Shown here piece by piece: positions 17,743-26,824 of a DNA stretch of 64,000 bases. The position numbers and the translations under genes are program-made. How positions within the stretch are numbered: position 1 is the stretch's first letter; every line of letters starts with the position of its first letter. Source of the stretch: Streptomyces cyaneus (GTDB lineage: Bacteria; Actinomycetota; Actinomycetes; Streptomycetales; Streptomycetaceae); contig NZ_RQJW01000006.1 of NCBI RefSeq assembly GCF_004028635.1, positions 124,001-188,000 of the forward strand. Reading direction: 5' to 3'. A model generated the notes under the pieces. It had not been told where the DNA came from, searched no databases, and was given only the letters and a program-made list of their open reading frames with translations.

Positions 17743-19103
17743 GCCCGTTCCTCGCCGCTGAAGACCTCTCGATGTTCGGCCGCGACCCCTGGTGGCTGGT
17801 CGTCATCAAGGCGGTGTTCTGCTTCGCCTTCCTGATGGTGACCGTGCTGTTCTCCATCGTCTGGGAGCGCAAGGTCGTCGCCTGGATGCAGCTGCGCATC
17901 GGCCCCAACCGGCACGGCCCGTGGGGCATGCTCCAGTCGCTCGCCGACGGCATCAAGCTGATGCTCAAGGAAGACGTCATCGTCAAACGCGCGGACAAGG
18001 TGGTCTACGTCCTCGCACCGATCGTCGCGGCCATCCCGGCCTTCATGGCGATCGCGGTGATCCCCTTCGGGCCGGCCGGCAACGAGATCTCGATCTTCGG
18101 CCACCGCACCACCATGCAGCTCACCGACCTGCCGATCGCGATGCTCTACATCCTCGCGGTCGCCTCGGTAGGCATCTACGGCATCGTGCTGGCGGGTTGG
18201 AGTTCTGGATCCACCTACCCGCTGCTCGGCGGCCTCCGCTCCTGCGCGCAGATGATCTCGTACGAGATCGCCATGGGCGCCGCCTTCGCCTCGGTGTTCC
18301 TCTACTCCGGGTCGATGTCGACCTCGGCGATCGTCGAGGCGCAGCAGGACCGCTGGTACATCGTCCTGCTGCCGGTCTCCTTCCTGATCTACATCGTGAC
18401 GATGGTCGGCGAGACCAACCGCGCCCCGTTCGACATGCCGGAGTCCGAGGGCGACCTGGTCGGCGGCTTCAACACCGAGTACTCGTCGATCAAGTTCGCG
18501 ATGTTCATGCTCGCCGAATACGTGAACATGGTGACGGTCTCGGCCGTGTCCGTGACGCTCTTCCTGGGCGGCTGGCGGGCCCCGTATCCGGTGAGCGCCT
18601 TCTGGGAGGGCGCGAACCACGGCTGGTGGCCGCTGCTCTGGTTCGTGATCAAGGTCCAGCTGCTGCTGTTCTTCTTCATCTGGCTGCGCGGCACGCTCCC
18701 GCGCGTCCGCTACGACCAGCTGATGAAGCTCGGCTGGAAGGTCCTCATCCCGGTCTCCGTCGTCTGGCTGATGCTCGTCGCGACCGTGCGGACTCTTCGG
18801 AACGAGAACTACGACTTCGCCGACATCGCCCTCTACGTCGGCGGCGGCGTCCTCGCGCTGCTGCTCCTCTCCTTCGTCGCGGACATGTTCCGCGAGCGGA
18901 CGAAGGCGGGCGCGCAACCCGTCGAGGAGCCCGCCGGCTTCGACGCGATGGCGGGCGGATTCCCCGTACCGCCACTGCCCGGACAGGAGCTTTCGCCGGT
19001 GCCTCGGCGCCGCCCGCGCCGCGAGCGTGAGCTGATTGTCAGTGGTGGGCCCGATACTCAGAGTGACGGATCTCTGGATGGAAAGGAGGCGTCCGATGGC
19101 TGA
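17739..19103 (+). CDS. nuoH: NADH-quinone oxidoreductase subunit H
   Basis: 454 residues, ATG start overlapping nuoG by four bases. Eight-helix membrane subunit that completes the quinone channel; the charged loop ETNRAPFDMPESEGDLVGG (about 227-245) is intact, as is VAWMQLRIGPNRHGPWG near the N-terminus. The C-terminal 70 residues are a hydrophilic, Pro/Arg-rich tail, longer than in E. coli NuoH. Confidence 0.96.
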   Translation: MSPFLAAEDLSMFGRDPWWLVVIKAVFCFAFLMVTVLFSIVWERKVVAWMQLRIGPNRHGPWGMLQSLADGIKLMLKEDVIVKRADKVVYVLAPIVAAIPAFMAIAVIPFGPAGNEISIFGHRTTMQLTDLPIAMLYILAVASVGIYGIVLAGWSSGSTYPLLGGLRSCAQMISYEIAMGAAFASVFLYSGSMSTSAIVEAQQDRWYIVLLPVSFLIYIVTMVGETNRAPFDMPESEGDLVGGFNTEYSSIKFAMFMLAEYVNMVTVSAVSVTLFLGGWRAPYPVSAFWEGANHGWWPLLWFVIKVQLLLFFFIWLRGTLPRVRYDQLMKLGWKVLIPVSVVWLMLVATVRTLRNENYDFADIALYVGGGVLALLLLSFVADMFRERTKAGAQPVEEPAGFDAMAGGFPVPPLPGQELSPVPRRRPRRERELIVSGGPDTQSDGSLDGKEASDG

Positions 19104-19737
19104 GGAGCCCAAGGAGACCAAGCCCGGTTTCATGAACCCCGTCGCAGGCTTCGGCGTGACCTTCAAGGCCATGTTCAAGAAGCGGCTGACCGAGCAGTAC
19201 CCGGAGCAGCAGAAGACCACCGCTCCCCGCTTCCACGGACGGCACCAGCTCAACCGCCATCCGGACGGCCTGGAGAAGTGCGTGGGCTGTGAGTTGTGTG
19301 CCTGGGCCTGCCCCGCCGACGCCATCTATGTGGAGGGCGCCGACAACACCGACGAGGAGCGCTACTCGCCGGGCGAGCGGTACGGCCGCGTGTACCAGAT
19401 CAACTACGCCCGCTGCATCCTGTGCGGCTTGTGCATCGAGGCGTGTCCCACGCGCGCGTTGACGATGACCAACGAGTTCGAGCTCGCGGACTCCAGCCGC
19501 GCCAACCTGATCTACACCAAGGAGCAGCTGCTCGCCGGACTCGAGGACGGCATGGTCGACACCCCCCATGCCATCTACCCGGGGACGGACGAGCAGGACT
19601 ACTACCGGGGTCTGGTGACGGAGGCCGCGCCGGGGACCGAGCGCCAAGTGGCCCTCTCCAAGGGCGAGGTCCCGCAGGAGGCCGCGACGACCTTCGGCGA
19701 GGACGAACCGGCGTCCGAGAAGGTGATCGGGCGATGA
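19096..19737 (+). CDS. nuoI: NADH-quinone oxidoreductase subunit I
   Basis: 213 residues from ATG 19096, preceded by AAAGGAGG; this start overlaps nuoH by 8 bp and gives a family-sized protein. Two 4Fe-4S ferredoxin motifs, CVGCELCAWACPADAI (about residue 61) and CILCGLCIEACPTRAL (about 107), carry clusters N6a and N6b. Confidence 0.97.
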   Translation: MAEEPKETKPGFMNPVAGFGVTFKAMFKKRLTEQYPEQQKTTAPRFHGRHQLNRHPDGLEKCVGCELCAWACPADAIYVEGADNTDEERYSPGERYGRVYQINYARCILCGLCIEACPTRALTMTNEFELADSSRANLIYTKEQLLAGLEDGMVDTPHAIYPGTDEQDYYRGLVTEAAPGTERQVALSKGEVPQEAATTFGEDEPASEKVIGR

Positions 19738-20576
19738 CCGAGCAGCTCGCCGCCTACTCCACCTCCACCGGAGAGGCCTTCCAGTTCTGGATCCTCGGCA
19801 CCGTCGCCGTGATCGGCGCCCTGTGCACCGTCTTCATGAAGAAGGCCGTGCACAGCGCGCTCTGCCTGGCCGGCACCATGATCGTCCTGGCGGTCTTCTA
19901 CCTCGCCAACGGCGCCTACTTCCTGGGAATCGTGCAGATCGTCGTCTACACCGGCGCGATCATGATGCTGTTCCTGTTCGTGGTGATGCTCGTCGGCGTC
20001 ACCGCCGCGGACTCCCTGAAGGAGACCATCAAGGGCCAGCGCTGGCTGGCCCTTCTGTGCGGCCTGGGCTTCGGCATCCTGCTGGTCGGGGGCATCGGCA
20101 ACGCCTCGATCACGGAGTTCAACGGCCTCGCCCAGGCGAACGCGAACGGCAATGTGGAGGGCCTCGCGGTCCTCCTCTTCAGCAAGTACGTGTTCGCCTT
20201 CGAGATCACCGGTGCCCTGCTGATCACGGCCGCCATCGGTGCCATGGTGCTCACCCACCGCGAGCGCACCGAGCGCGCCAAGACGCAGCGCGAGCTGTCC
20301 GAACAGCGCGTCCGCGAAGGCAAGCACGTTCCGCCGCTGCCGGCGCCCGGCGTGTACGCCCGGCACAACGCGGTCGACATCGCGGGCCTGCTGCCCGACG
20401 GCACCCCCTCCGACCTCACGGTCAGCAAGACGCTGCGCGAGCGCGGCCAGATCCGTGACGTGTCCACCGAGGCGCTCAACGACCTCAAGGCCCTGGAACA
20501 GCGCGCGGAGGAACGGCTGGAGCGGACCGCGATCGAGCCGTCGACCTTCAAGCGGCCCGAGGAGGCGTCGAAGTGA
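19734..20576 (+). CDS. nuoJ: NADH-quinone oxidoreductase subunit J
   Basis: 280 residues, ATGA overlap with nuoI. Five hydrophobic segments in the first 180 residues, with the conserved AYFLGIVQIVVYTGAIMMLF helix containing the flexible pi-bulge region. The C-terminal 100 residues are hydrophilic and charged, an extension typical of actinobacterial NuoJ. Confidence 0.95.
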   Translation: MTEQLAAYSTSTGEAFQFWILGTVAVIGALCTVFMKKAVHSALCLAGTMIVLAVFYLANGAYFLGIVQIVVYTGAIMMLFLFVVMLVGVTAADSLKETIKGQRWLALLCGLGFGILLVGGIGNASITEFNGLAQANANGNVEGLAVLLFSKYVFAFEITGALLITAAIGAMVLTHRERTERAKTQRELSEQRVREGKHVPPLPAPGVYARHNAVDIAGLLPDGTPSDLTVSKTLRERGQIRDVSTEALNDLKALEQRAEERLERTAIEPSTFKRPEEASK

Positions 20577-20872
20577 ACCCCGTCAACTACCTCTACCTCG
20601 CCGCCCTGTTGTTCACGATCGGCGCCACCGGCGTGCTGATCAGGCGTAACGCGATCGTCGTCTTCATGTGCATCGAGCTCATGCTCAATGCCTGCAACCT
20701 CACGCTCGTCGCCTTCTCCCGGATGCACGGCAATCTCGACGGCCAGATCATCGCCTTCTTCACGATGGTCGTCGCCGCCGCCGAGGTCGTGGTCGGGCTC
20801 GCGATCATCGTGTCGCTGTTCCGTTCCCGCCACTCGGCCTCGGTCGACGACGCCAGCCTGATGAAGCTCTAA
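20573..20872 (+). CDS. nuoK: NADH-quinone oxidoreductase subunit K
   Basis: 99 residues, GTG start overlapping nuoJ, with GAGGAGGCG upstream. Three helices; the conserved Glu residues of the proton path are present in CIELMLNACNL (helix 2) and AAEVVVGLAI (helix 3). Confidence 0.96.
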   Translation: MNPVNYLYLAALLFTIGATGVLIRRNAIVVFMCIELMLNACNLTLVAFSRMHGNLDGQIIAFFTMVVAAAEVVVGLAIIVSLFRSRHSASVDDASLMKL

Positions 20873-20887
20873 GGGGTCGGAAGAATC

Positions 20888-22852
20888 GTGGAGAACCTGA
20901 TTGCGCTGCTGATCGCGGCGCCATTGCTCGGAGCGGCCGTACTGCTGTGCGGCGGCCGGCGTCTCGACGCCGTCGGCCAGTGGATCGGCACGCTCCTGTC
21001 GTTCGTCTCCTTCGTCTTCGGCGTGATCCTCTTCGCCGACCTGCTGGGCAAGGACGCCGAACACCGCACCCTCACCCAGCACCTGTTCAGCTGGGTCCCG
21101 GTCGAGGGCTTCCAGGCGGACGTCGCCTTCCGCCTCGACCAGCTGTCGATGACGTTCGTGCTGCTGATCACCGGCGTCGGCTCGCTGATCCACCTGTACT
21201 CGGTCGGGTACATGGAGCACGACGAGCGGCGCCGCCGCTTCTTCGGCTACCTGAACCTGTTCCTCGCGGCGATGCTGCTGCTCGTCCTCGCCGACAACTA
21301 CCTCCTGCTGTACGTCGGCTGGGAGGGCGTCGGTCTCGCCTCCTACCTCCTCATCGGGTTCTGGCAGCACAAGCCCAGCGCCGCCACCGCAGCGAAGAAG
21401 GCCTTCCTGGTCAACCGCGTCGGCGACATGGGCCTGTCGATCGCGATCATGATGATGTTCCTGTGGTTCGGCACCTTCGCCTTCGGGCCGGTGCTCGGCG
21501 GCGAGGGGGAGCCCGGCCTGGTCGGCGACGCGAGCGAGGGCAGGCTCACCGCCATCGGCCTGATGCTGCTGCTCGCCGCCTGCGGCAAGTCCGCCCAGGT
21601 GCCGCTGCAGTCCTGGCTCGGGGATGCGATGGAGGGCCCGACCCCGGTCTCGGCCCTCATCCACGCCGCGACGATGGTGACCGCGGGCGTCTACCTGATC
21701 GTCCGCTCCGGCGCCATCTTCAACGCCGCGCCGGACGCGCAGCTGGTGGTCACCATCGTCGGTGCCGTCACGCTCCTCTTCGGTGCGATCGTCGGTTGCG
21801 CGAAGGACGACATCAAGAAGGCGCTGGCCGGCTCGACCATGTCGCAGATCGGCTACATGGTCCTCGCCGCGGGTCTCGGCCCCATCGGCTACGTCTTCGC
21901 GATCATGCACCTGGTGACGCACGGCTTCTTCAAGGCCGGGCTGTTCCTCGGCGCCGGTTCGGTCATGCACGGCATGAACGACGAGGTCGACATGCGCAAG
22001 TACGGCGGCCTGCGCAAGTACATGCCGGTCACCTTCGTCACCTTCGGCCTCGGCTACCTCGCCATCATCGGCTTCCCGGGGCTGTCCGGCTTCTTCTCCA
22101 AGGACAAGATCATCGAGGCGGCGTTCGCCAAGGGCGGCACCGAGGGCTGGATCCTGGGCGGCTGCGCGCTGCTGGGCGCGGCCATCACGGCGTTCTACAT
22201 GACGCGCGTGATGCTGATGACGTTCTTCGGCGAGGAGCGCTGGCGTCACGCGAAGACCGCGTCACCGGCCGAGCCGAGTGTGGAGCCCGCCGCCGAGACG
22301 CACGGCGAGCACGCGGAACCGCATCCGCACGAGTCGCCCAAGGTCATGACGATCCCCATGATCGTGCTGGCCGTCGGGTCGGTGGCCGGCGGTGCGTTCT
22401 TCAGCATCGGCGACCGCTTCGTGCACTGGCTGGAGCCCATCACCGGGCACGCCCACGGCAACCCGCCCATCAGCGCGGGAGCGGTCACCGGCGCCACCGT
22501 CGCGTGCATGGTCATCGGCGTCGCCATCGCCTACGCCCAGTACGGCCGCCGTCCGGTCCCGGCCGTCGCCCCGCGCGGGTCGCTGCTCACCCGGGCCGCC
22601 CGGCGCGACCTGCTCCAGGACGACTTCAACCACGTCGTCCTGGTGCGCGGCGGCGAGCACCTCACGCGCTCCCTGGTGTACGTCGACCACACCCTGGTCG
22701 ACGGCGTCGTCAACGGCACGGCGGCCTCGATGGGCGGCCTGTCCGGACGGATGCGCAGGCTGCAGAACGGCTTCGCGCGGTCGTACGCGGTCTCGATGTT
22801 CGGCGGTGCGGCGATCCTCATCGCCGCGACCCTGCTGATGAGGGCGGTCTGA
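20888..22852 (+). CDS. nuoL: NADH-quinone oxidoreductase subunit L
   Basis: 654 residues, GTG start 15 bp after nuoK. Antiporter-like proton-pumping subunit: YVGWEGVGLASYLLIGFW, MEGPTPVSALIHAATMVTAG and the discontinuous-helix lysine region KDDIKKALAGSTMSQIGYM are all intact. A His/Glu-rich hydrophilic loop (about 455-485) precedes the C-terminal helices that include the long lateral helix. Confidence 0.96.
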   Translation: MENLIALLIAAPLLGAAVLLCGGRRLDAVGQWIGTLLSFVSFVFGVILFADLLGKDAEHRTLTQHLFSWVPVEGFQADVAFRLDQLSMTFVLLITGVGSLIHLYSVGYMEHDERRRRFFGYLNLFLAAMLLLVLADNYLLLYVGWEGVGLASYLLIGFWQHKPSAATAAKKAFLVNRVGDMGLSIAIMMMFLWFGTFAFGPVLGGEGEPGLVGDASEGRLTAIGLMLLLAACGKSAQVPLQSWLGDAMEGPTPVSALIHAATMVTAGVYLIVRSGAIFNAAPDAQLVVTIVGAVTLLFGAIVGCAKDDIKKALAGSTMSQIGYMVLAAGLGPIGYVFAIMHLVTHGFFKAGLFLGAGSVMHGMNDEVDMRKYGGLRKYMPVTFVTFGLGYLAIIGFPGLSGFFSKDKIIEAAFAKGGTEGWILGGCALLGAAITAFYMTRVMLMTFFGEERWRHAKTASPAEPSVEPAAETHGEHAEPHPHESPKVMTIPMIVLAVGSVAGGAFFSIGDRFVHWLEPITGHAHGNPPISAGAVTGATVACMVIGVAIAYAQYGRRPVPAVAPRGSLLTRAARRDLLQDDFNHVVLVRGGEHLTRSLVYVDHTLVDGVVNGTAASMGGLSGRMRRLQNGFARSYAVSMFGGAAILIAATLLMRAV

Positions 22853-22857
22853 TACCG

Positions 22858-24429
22858 ATGTCCTTTCCTCTGCTGACAGCGACGGCGGCGCTCCCGGCGA
22901 TCGGGGCGATCGCCACGGCCGCCGTACCGGCCGCCCAGCGCACCGCCGCGAAGTGGCTGGCGCTGCTCTTCTCGCTCGCCACACTCGCCCTCGCGATCAC
23001 GGTCCTGGTCCGCTTCGACCCGGACGGCGACCGCTACCAGCTCACCGAATCCCACGCCTGGATCGCGGACTTCGGGGTCCGCTACGAGCTGGGCGTGGAC
23101 GGCATCGCGGTGGCGCTGATCGCGCTGACCGCGCTGCTGATCCCGTTCATCGTCCTCGCGGGCTGGCACGACGCCGACCCGCTGGAGACCGGCAGCAGCC
23201 GTTGGCGGCCGACGCAGGGCTTCTTCGCCCTGATCCTGGCCGTCGAGGCGATGGTGATCCTCTCCTTCGAGGCCACCGATGTCTTCCTCTTCTACATCTT
23301 CTTCGAGGCCATGCTCATCCCGATGTACTTCCTCATCGGCGGCTTCGGGGACCGTGCCCACGAGCACGGCGAGAAGGTGGCGTCGACGCAACGGTCGTAC
23401 GCGGCCGTGAAGTTCCTGCTGTACAACCTGGTCGGCGGTCTGATCATGCTGGCCGCGGTGATCGGCCTCTATGTCGTCGCCGGGAACTTCAGCCTCCAGG
23501 AGATCGCCGAGGCCCGCGCCAACGGCACGCTCGACATGGCGACGAACACCGAACGCTGGCTGTTCCTCGGCTTCTTCTTCGCCTTCGCGGTGAAGGCGCC
23601 GCTGTGGCCGTTGCACACCTGGCTGCCCAACGCCATGCAGGAGGCCACCACACCGGTTGCCGTCCTCATCACCGCGGTCGTCGACAAGGTGGGCACCTTC
23701 GCGATGCTCCGCTTCTGCCTCCAGCTGTTCCCGGAGGCCAGCAAGTGGGCGACGCCCGCCATCCTCGTGCTGGCGGTGATCAGCATCGTCTACGGGGCGC
23801 TGCTCGCGGTCGGCCAGCGCGACATGAAGCGCCTGATCGCGTACGCGTCGATCTCGCACTTCGGTTTCATCATCATGGGCATCTTCGCGATGACCAGCCA
23901 GGGCCAGTCCGGTGCCACGCTCTACATGGTCAACCACGGCATCTCCACGGCCGCGTTGATGCTGGTGGCCGGCTTCCTGATCTCGCGGCGCGGCTCGCGG
24001 CTCATCGCCGACTACGGCGGTGTGCAGAAGGTCGCCCCGGTGCTCGCCGGCACCTTCCTGATCGGCGGCCTGGCGACGCTGTCGCTGCCAGGACTGGCAC
24101 CGTTCGTGAGTGAATTCCTGGTCCTGGTCGGCACGTTCACGCGTTATCCGGTGATCGGCATCATCGCCACCTTCGGCATCGTGCTCGCCGCGCTCTACAC
24201 CCTCGTCCTCTACCAGAGGACGATGACGGGCCCGGTGAAGCCGGAGGTCTCCGCGATGCCTGACCTCAGGGTGCGCGAACTCGTGGTCGTCGCTCCGCTG
24301 GTCGTACTGCTGATCTTCCTGGGCGTCTACCCGAAGCCCGTCACGGACATCGTCAATCCGGCGGTCCAGCAGACCATGTCCGACGTACAGAAGAAGGACC
24401 CCCAGCCCGAGGTGGAGGCGGCCAAGTGA
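22858..24429 (+). CDS. nuoM: NADH-quinone oxidoreductase subunit M
   Basis: 523 residues from ATG 22858, 5 bp after nuoL; the ribosome site is weak, so coupled translation is likely. Antiporter-like subunit: FEAMLIPMYFLIGGFG, the WLPNAMQEATTPVAVLITAV block and LIAYASISHFGFIIMG are conserved. Fourteen hydrophobic segments are expected for the family. Confidence 0.96.
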   Translation: MSFPLLTATAALPAIGAIATAAVPAAQRTAAKWLALLFSLATLALAITVLVRFDPDGDRYQLTESHAWIADFGVRYELGVDGIAVALIALTALLIPFIVLAGWHDADPLETGSSRWRPTQGFFALILAVEAMVILSFEATDVFLFYIFFEAMLIPMYFLIGGFGDRAHEHGEKVASTQRSYAAVKFLLYNLVGGLIMLAAVIGLYVVAGNFSLQEIAEARANGTLDMATNTERWLFLGFFFAFAVKAPLWPLHTWLPNAMQEATTPVAVLITAVVDKVGTFAMLRFCLQLFPEASKWATPAILVLAVISIVYGALLAVGQRDMKRLIAYASISHFGFIIMGIFAMTSQGQSGATLYMVNHGISTAALMLVAGFLISRRGSRLIADYGGVQKVAPVLAGTFLIGGLATLSLPGLAPFVSEFLVLVGTFTRYPVIGIIATFGIVLAALYTLVLYQRTMTGPVKPEVSAMPDLRVRELVVVAPLVVLLIFLGVYPKPVTDIVNPAVQQTMSDVQKKDPQPEVEAAK

Positions 24430-26075
24430 GCGCATCAGCCGTCCACAGCCTGTGGACAACCGCGGCCGACCCGATCTCGAAGATCGACGCGCCGAAGATC
24501 GAGTATGGACAACTCTCGCCCACCCTGATCGTCGTCGGCGCGGCGATCGTCGGGGTGCTGATCGAGGCGGTCGTCCCACGCAAGGCGCGTTACTACGCGC
24601 AGGTGTTCGTCTGCGTCGTGGCGCTCGTCGCGGCCTTCGCCGCTGTCGTGGCGCTGGCGGCCGGTGGGTACGCCACGACCAAGGCGGGCATCGCCGCGAT
24701 GGGTGCGATCGCCGTCGACGGACCGGCCCTCTTCCTGCAGGGCACGATCCTGCTGGCGGGCCTGGTCGGCCTGTTCACCTTCGCCGAGCGGCGACTCGAC
24801 CCGGCGGCGCACGGCAACCGGGTCGACTCCTTCGCCGCGCAGGCCGCCTCCGTGCCGGGCAGCGACAGTGAGAAGGCCGCGGTGAAGGCCGGGTTCACCA
24901 CCACAGAGGTGTTCCCGCTGCTGATGTTCGCCGTCGCCGGCATGCTGATCTTCCCGGCGGCCAACGACCTGCTGACGCTGTTCATCGCCCTGGAAGTCTT
25001 CTCGCTCCCGCTGTACCTGATGTGCGCGCTGGCCCGCCGCAAGCGGCTCATGTCGCAGGAGGCAGCGGTCAAGTACTTCCTGCTGGGTGCCTTCGCGTCC
25101 GCGTTCACGCTGTTCGGCATCGCGCTGCTGTACGGCTACTCGGGCTCCGTGTCGTACGCGGCGATCGCGCAGGTCGTCGACGGCACGGTCCCGGACGTCA
25201 GCCCGGCGCTCGCGGACACGATGGGCAACGATGCGCTGCTGCTCGTCGGCGCCGCGATGATCGTCATGGGTCTGCTGTTCAAGGTGGGTGCGGTGCCGTT
25301 CCACATGTGGACGCCGGACGTGTACCAGGGCGCGCCGACGCCGGTGACCGGGTTCATGGCGGCGGCGACGAAGGTGGCGGCGTTCGGTGCGCTGCTGCGT
25401 CTGCTGTACGTCGTCCTGCCCGGCCTGCGCTGGGACTGGCGGCCGGTCATGTGGGGCGTGGCGATCGTCACCATGCTGGGCGGTGCGATCGTCGCGATCA
25501 CACAGACCGACATCAAGCGGCTGCTGGCGTACTCGTCGATCGCGCACGCGGGCTTCATTCTCGCGGGTGTCATCGCGACCACGCCGTCCGGAGTGTCGTC
25601 CGTCCTCTTCTACCTGGGTGCGTACTCCTTCGTCACGATCGGCGCGTTCGCGGTGGTGACGCTGGTGCGCGACGCGGGCGGCGAGGCGACGCACCTGTCC
25701 AAGTGGGCCGGTCTGGGACGCCGTTCGCCGCTGGTCGCGGCCGTGTTCGCGGTGTTCCTGCTGGCCTTCGCGGGCATTCCGCTGACCTCCGGCTTCGCCG
25801 GGAAGTTCGCCGTGTTCAAGGCGGCGGCGGAGGGCGGGGCCGGCCCGCTGGTCGTGGTCGGTGTGATCTCGTCCGCGATCGCGGCGTTCTTCTACATCCG
25901 CGTCATCGTGCTGATGTTCTTCAGCGAGCCGAACCCGGAGGGGCCGACGGTCGCCGTGCCGTCGCCGCTGACGATGACGGCGATCGGGGTGGGTGTGGCG
26001 GTCACGCTGGTGCTGGGTGTGGCGCCGCAGTACTTCCTGGATCTGGCGAGCCAGGCGGGAGTGTTCGTGCGCTGA
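24426..26075 (+). CDS. nuoN: NADH-quinone oxidoreductase subunit N
   Basis: 549 residues, GTGA overlap with nuoM. Third antiporter-like subunit: FHMWTPDVYQGAPTPVTGFM and LLAYSSIAHAGFILAG are intact. Last gene of the nuo operon; a strong hairpin follows 26 bp after the stop. The 5' end contains TGTGGACAA (24450-24458), which matches a Streptomyces DnaA box but lies inside the coding sequence. Confidence 0.96.
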   Translation: MSASAVHSLWTTAADPISKIDAPKIEYGQLSPTLIVVGAAIVGVLIEAVVPRKARYYAQVFVCVVALVAAFAAVVALAAGGYATTKAGIAAMGAIAVDGPALFLQGTILLAGLVGLFTFAERRLDPAAHGNRVDSFAAQAASVPGSDSEKAAVKAGFTTTEVFPLLMFAVAGMLIFPAANDLLTLFIALEVFSLPLYLMCALARRKRLMSQEAAVKYFLLGAFASAFTLFGIALLYGYSGSVSYAAIAQVVDGTVPDVSPALADTMGNDALLLVGAAMIVMGLLFKVGAVPFHMWTPDVYQGAPTPVTGFMAAATKVAAFGALLRLLYVVLPGLRWDWRPVMWGVAIVTMLGGAIVAITQTDIKRLLAYSSIAHAGFILAGVIATTPSGVSSVLFYLGAYSFVTIGAFAVVTLVRDAGGEATHLSKWAGLGRRSPLVAAVFAVFLLAFAGIPLTSGFAGKFAVFKAAAEGGAGPLVVVGVISSAIAAFFYIRVIVLMFFSEPNPEGPTVAVPSPLTMTAIGVGVAVTLVLGVAPQYFLDLASQAGVFVR

Positions 26076-26101
26076 CACGGCACTCACCTGCCTGTACGAC
26101 G

Positions 26102-26132
26102 CGGCCCGGCACCTCTCGGGGGTGCCGGGCCG
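26102..26132 (+). terminator. nuo operon terminator
   Basis: Perfect 12-bp stem CGGCCCGGCACC (26102-26113) / GGTGCCGGGCCG (26121-26132) with a 7-nt loop, 26 bp after the nuoN stop. It also sits 23 bp beyond the end of the convergent Uma2 remnant. Confidence 0.85.
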
Positions 26133-26154
26133 TCGTGGTGTGCGGGGCGGGCGG

Positions 26155-26673
26155 CTACTGGTCCTTGCCGCGGTGCGTCTTGATCTGGGTGAGGTCGAGG
26201 TCCATGGGGAAGGGGGCGGTCAGCGTCATCCGCTCGCGGAAGATGCCTACGCCCGTGTAGGTGCCCGCGGCGGGCTCCAGCTCGAAGGCGTGCACAGCGG
26301 CGTGACCGTCCTCGTTCTCGACCCCTCGACTGCCAGTACGACGGCGGCCGCCGGAAGGCGGGTCAGATCGAAACTCGCCAAGGTTTCTCGCCGGGCGACG
26401 ATCACGTCGGTTCCGGCCTGTTCTGCTGGTCGATGTCCATGGTGAACCGGCACAGGACCGCGAACTCCGACGGTGCAGCGCTGTCCAGCTGTCGGCTGAG
26501 AAATCCATGGCGCGCTCGTGGAACACCGACTGACGGCACGGGGACACCAGGGTCGCGTCGATCAGTTTGGTGTGCGGTGGCAGGTTCGGGATGCGGTCCA
26601 GGTCGTCTGCCGTCCAGCCACCGTCGGGCGGAATCGGCCAGTCGGGCTCCAGCGCATCGTTTGTCGCGTTCAC
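26155..26673 (-). pseudogene. Broken Uma2 family (DUF820) endonuclease-fold gene
   Basis: The recognisable protein is spread over three reading frames: an N-terminal block with WTADDLDRIPNLPPHTKLID in one frame, PSEFAVLCRFTMDIDQQNRP in a second, TDVIVARRETLASFDLTRLP and AAAVVLAVE in a third, then NEDGHAAVHAFELEPAAGTY back in the first. The segment between LAVE and VENEDG, which in intact Uma2 proteins carries the catalytic Asp and the SPDS...KPQKYAAAG region, is missing. Three frame changes and this deletion make it non-functional. Streptomyces genomes carry many intact paralogues. Confidence 0.8.
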
Positions 26674-26824
26674 CAGGGCTCCGGGCAGAGTGGTGTCGAT
26701 CGCGCAACGTTATCGATCGATTACGGATGGCTGGGGTGTGAGCCTGTGGATAACTCCGGCACTGTCGGCGGTGGCCCCTATCGTGGGTGCAGTGGTCGAG
26801 GGACGACGTACGGGGGACATGGCG

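Noticed and set aside
19946..22249. 767-codon minus-strand frame opposite nuoJ-nuoL
   Set aside because: Composition (Asp/Glu/Arg/His) mirrors hydrophobic codons of the plus strand; no start signal or motif.
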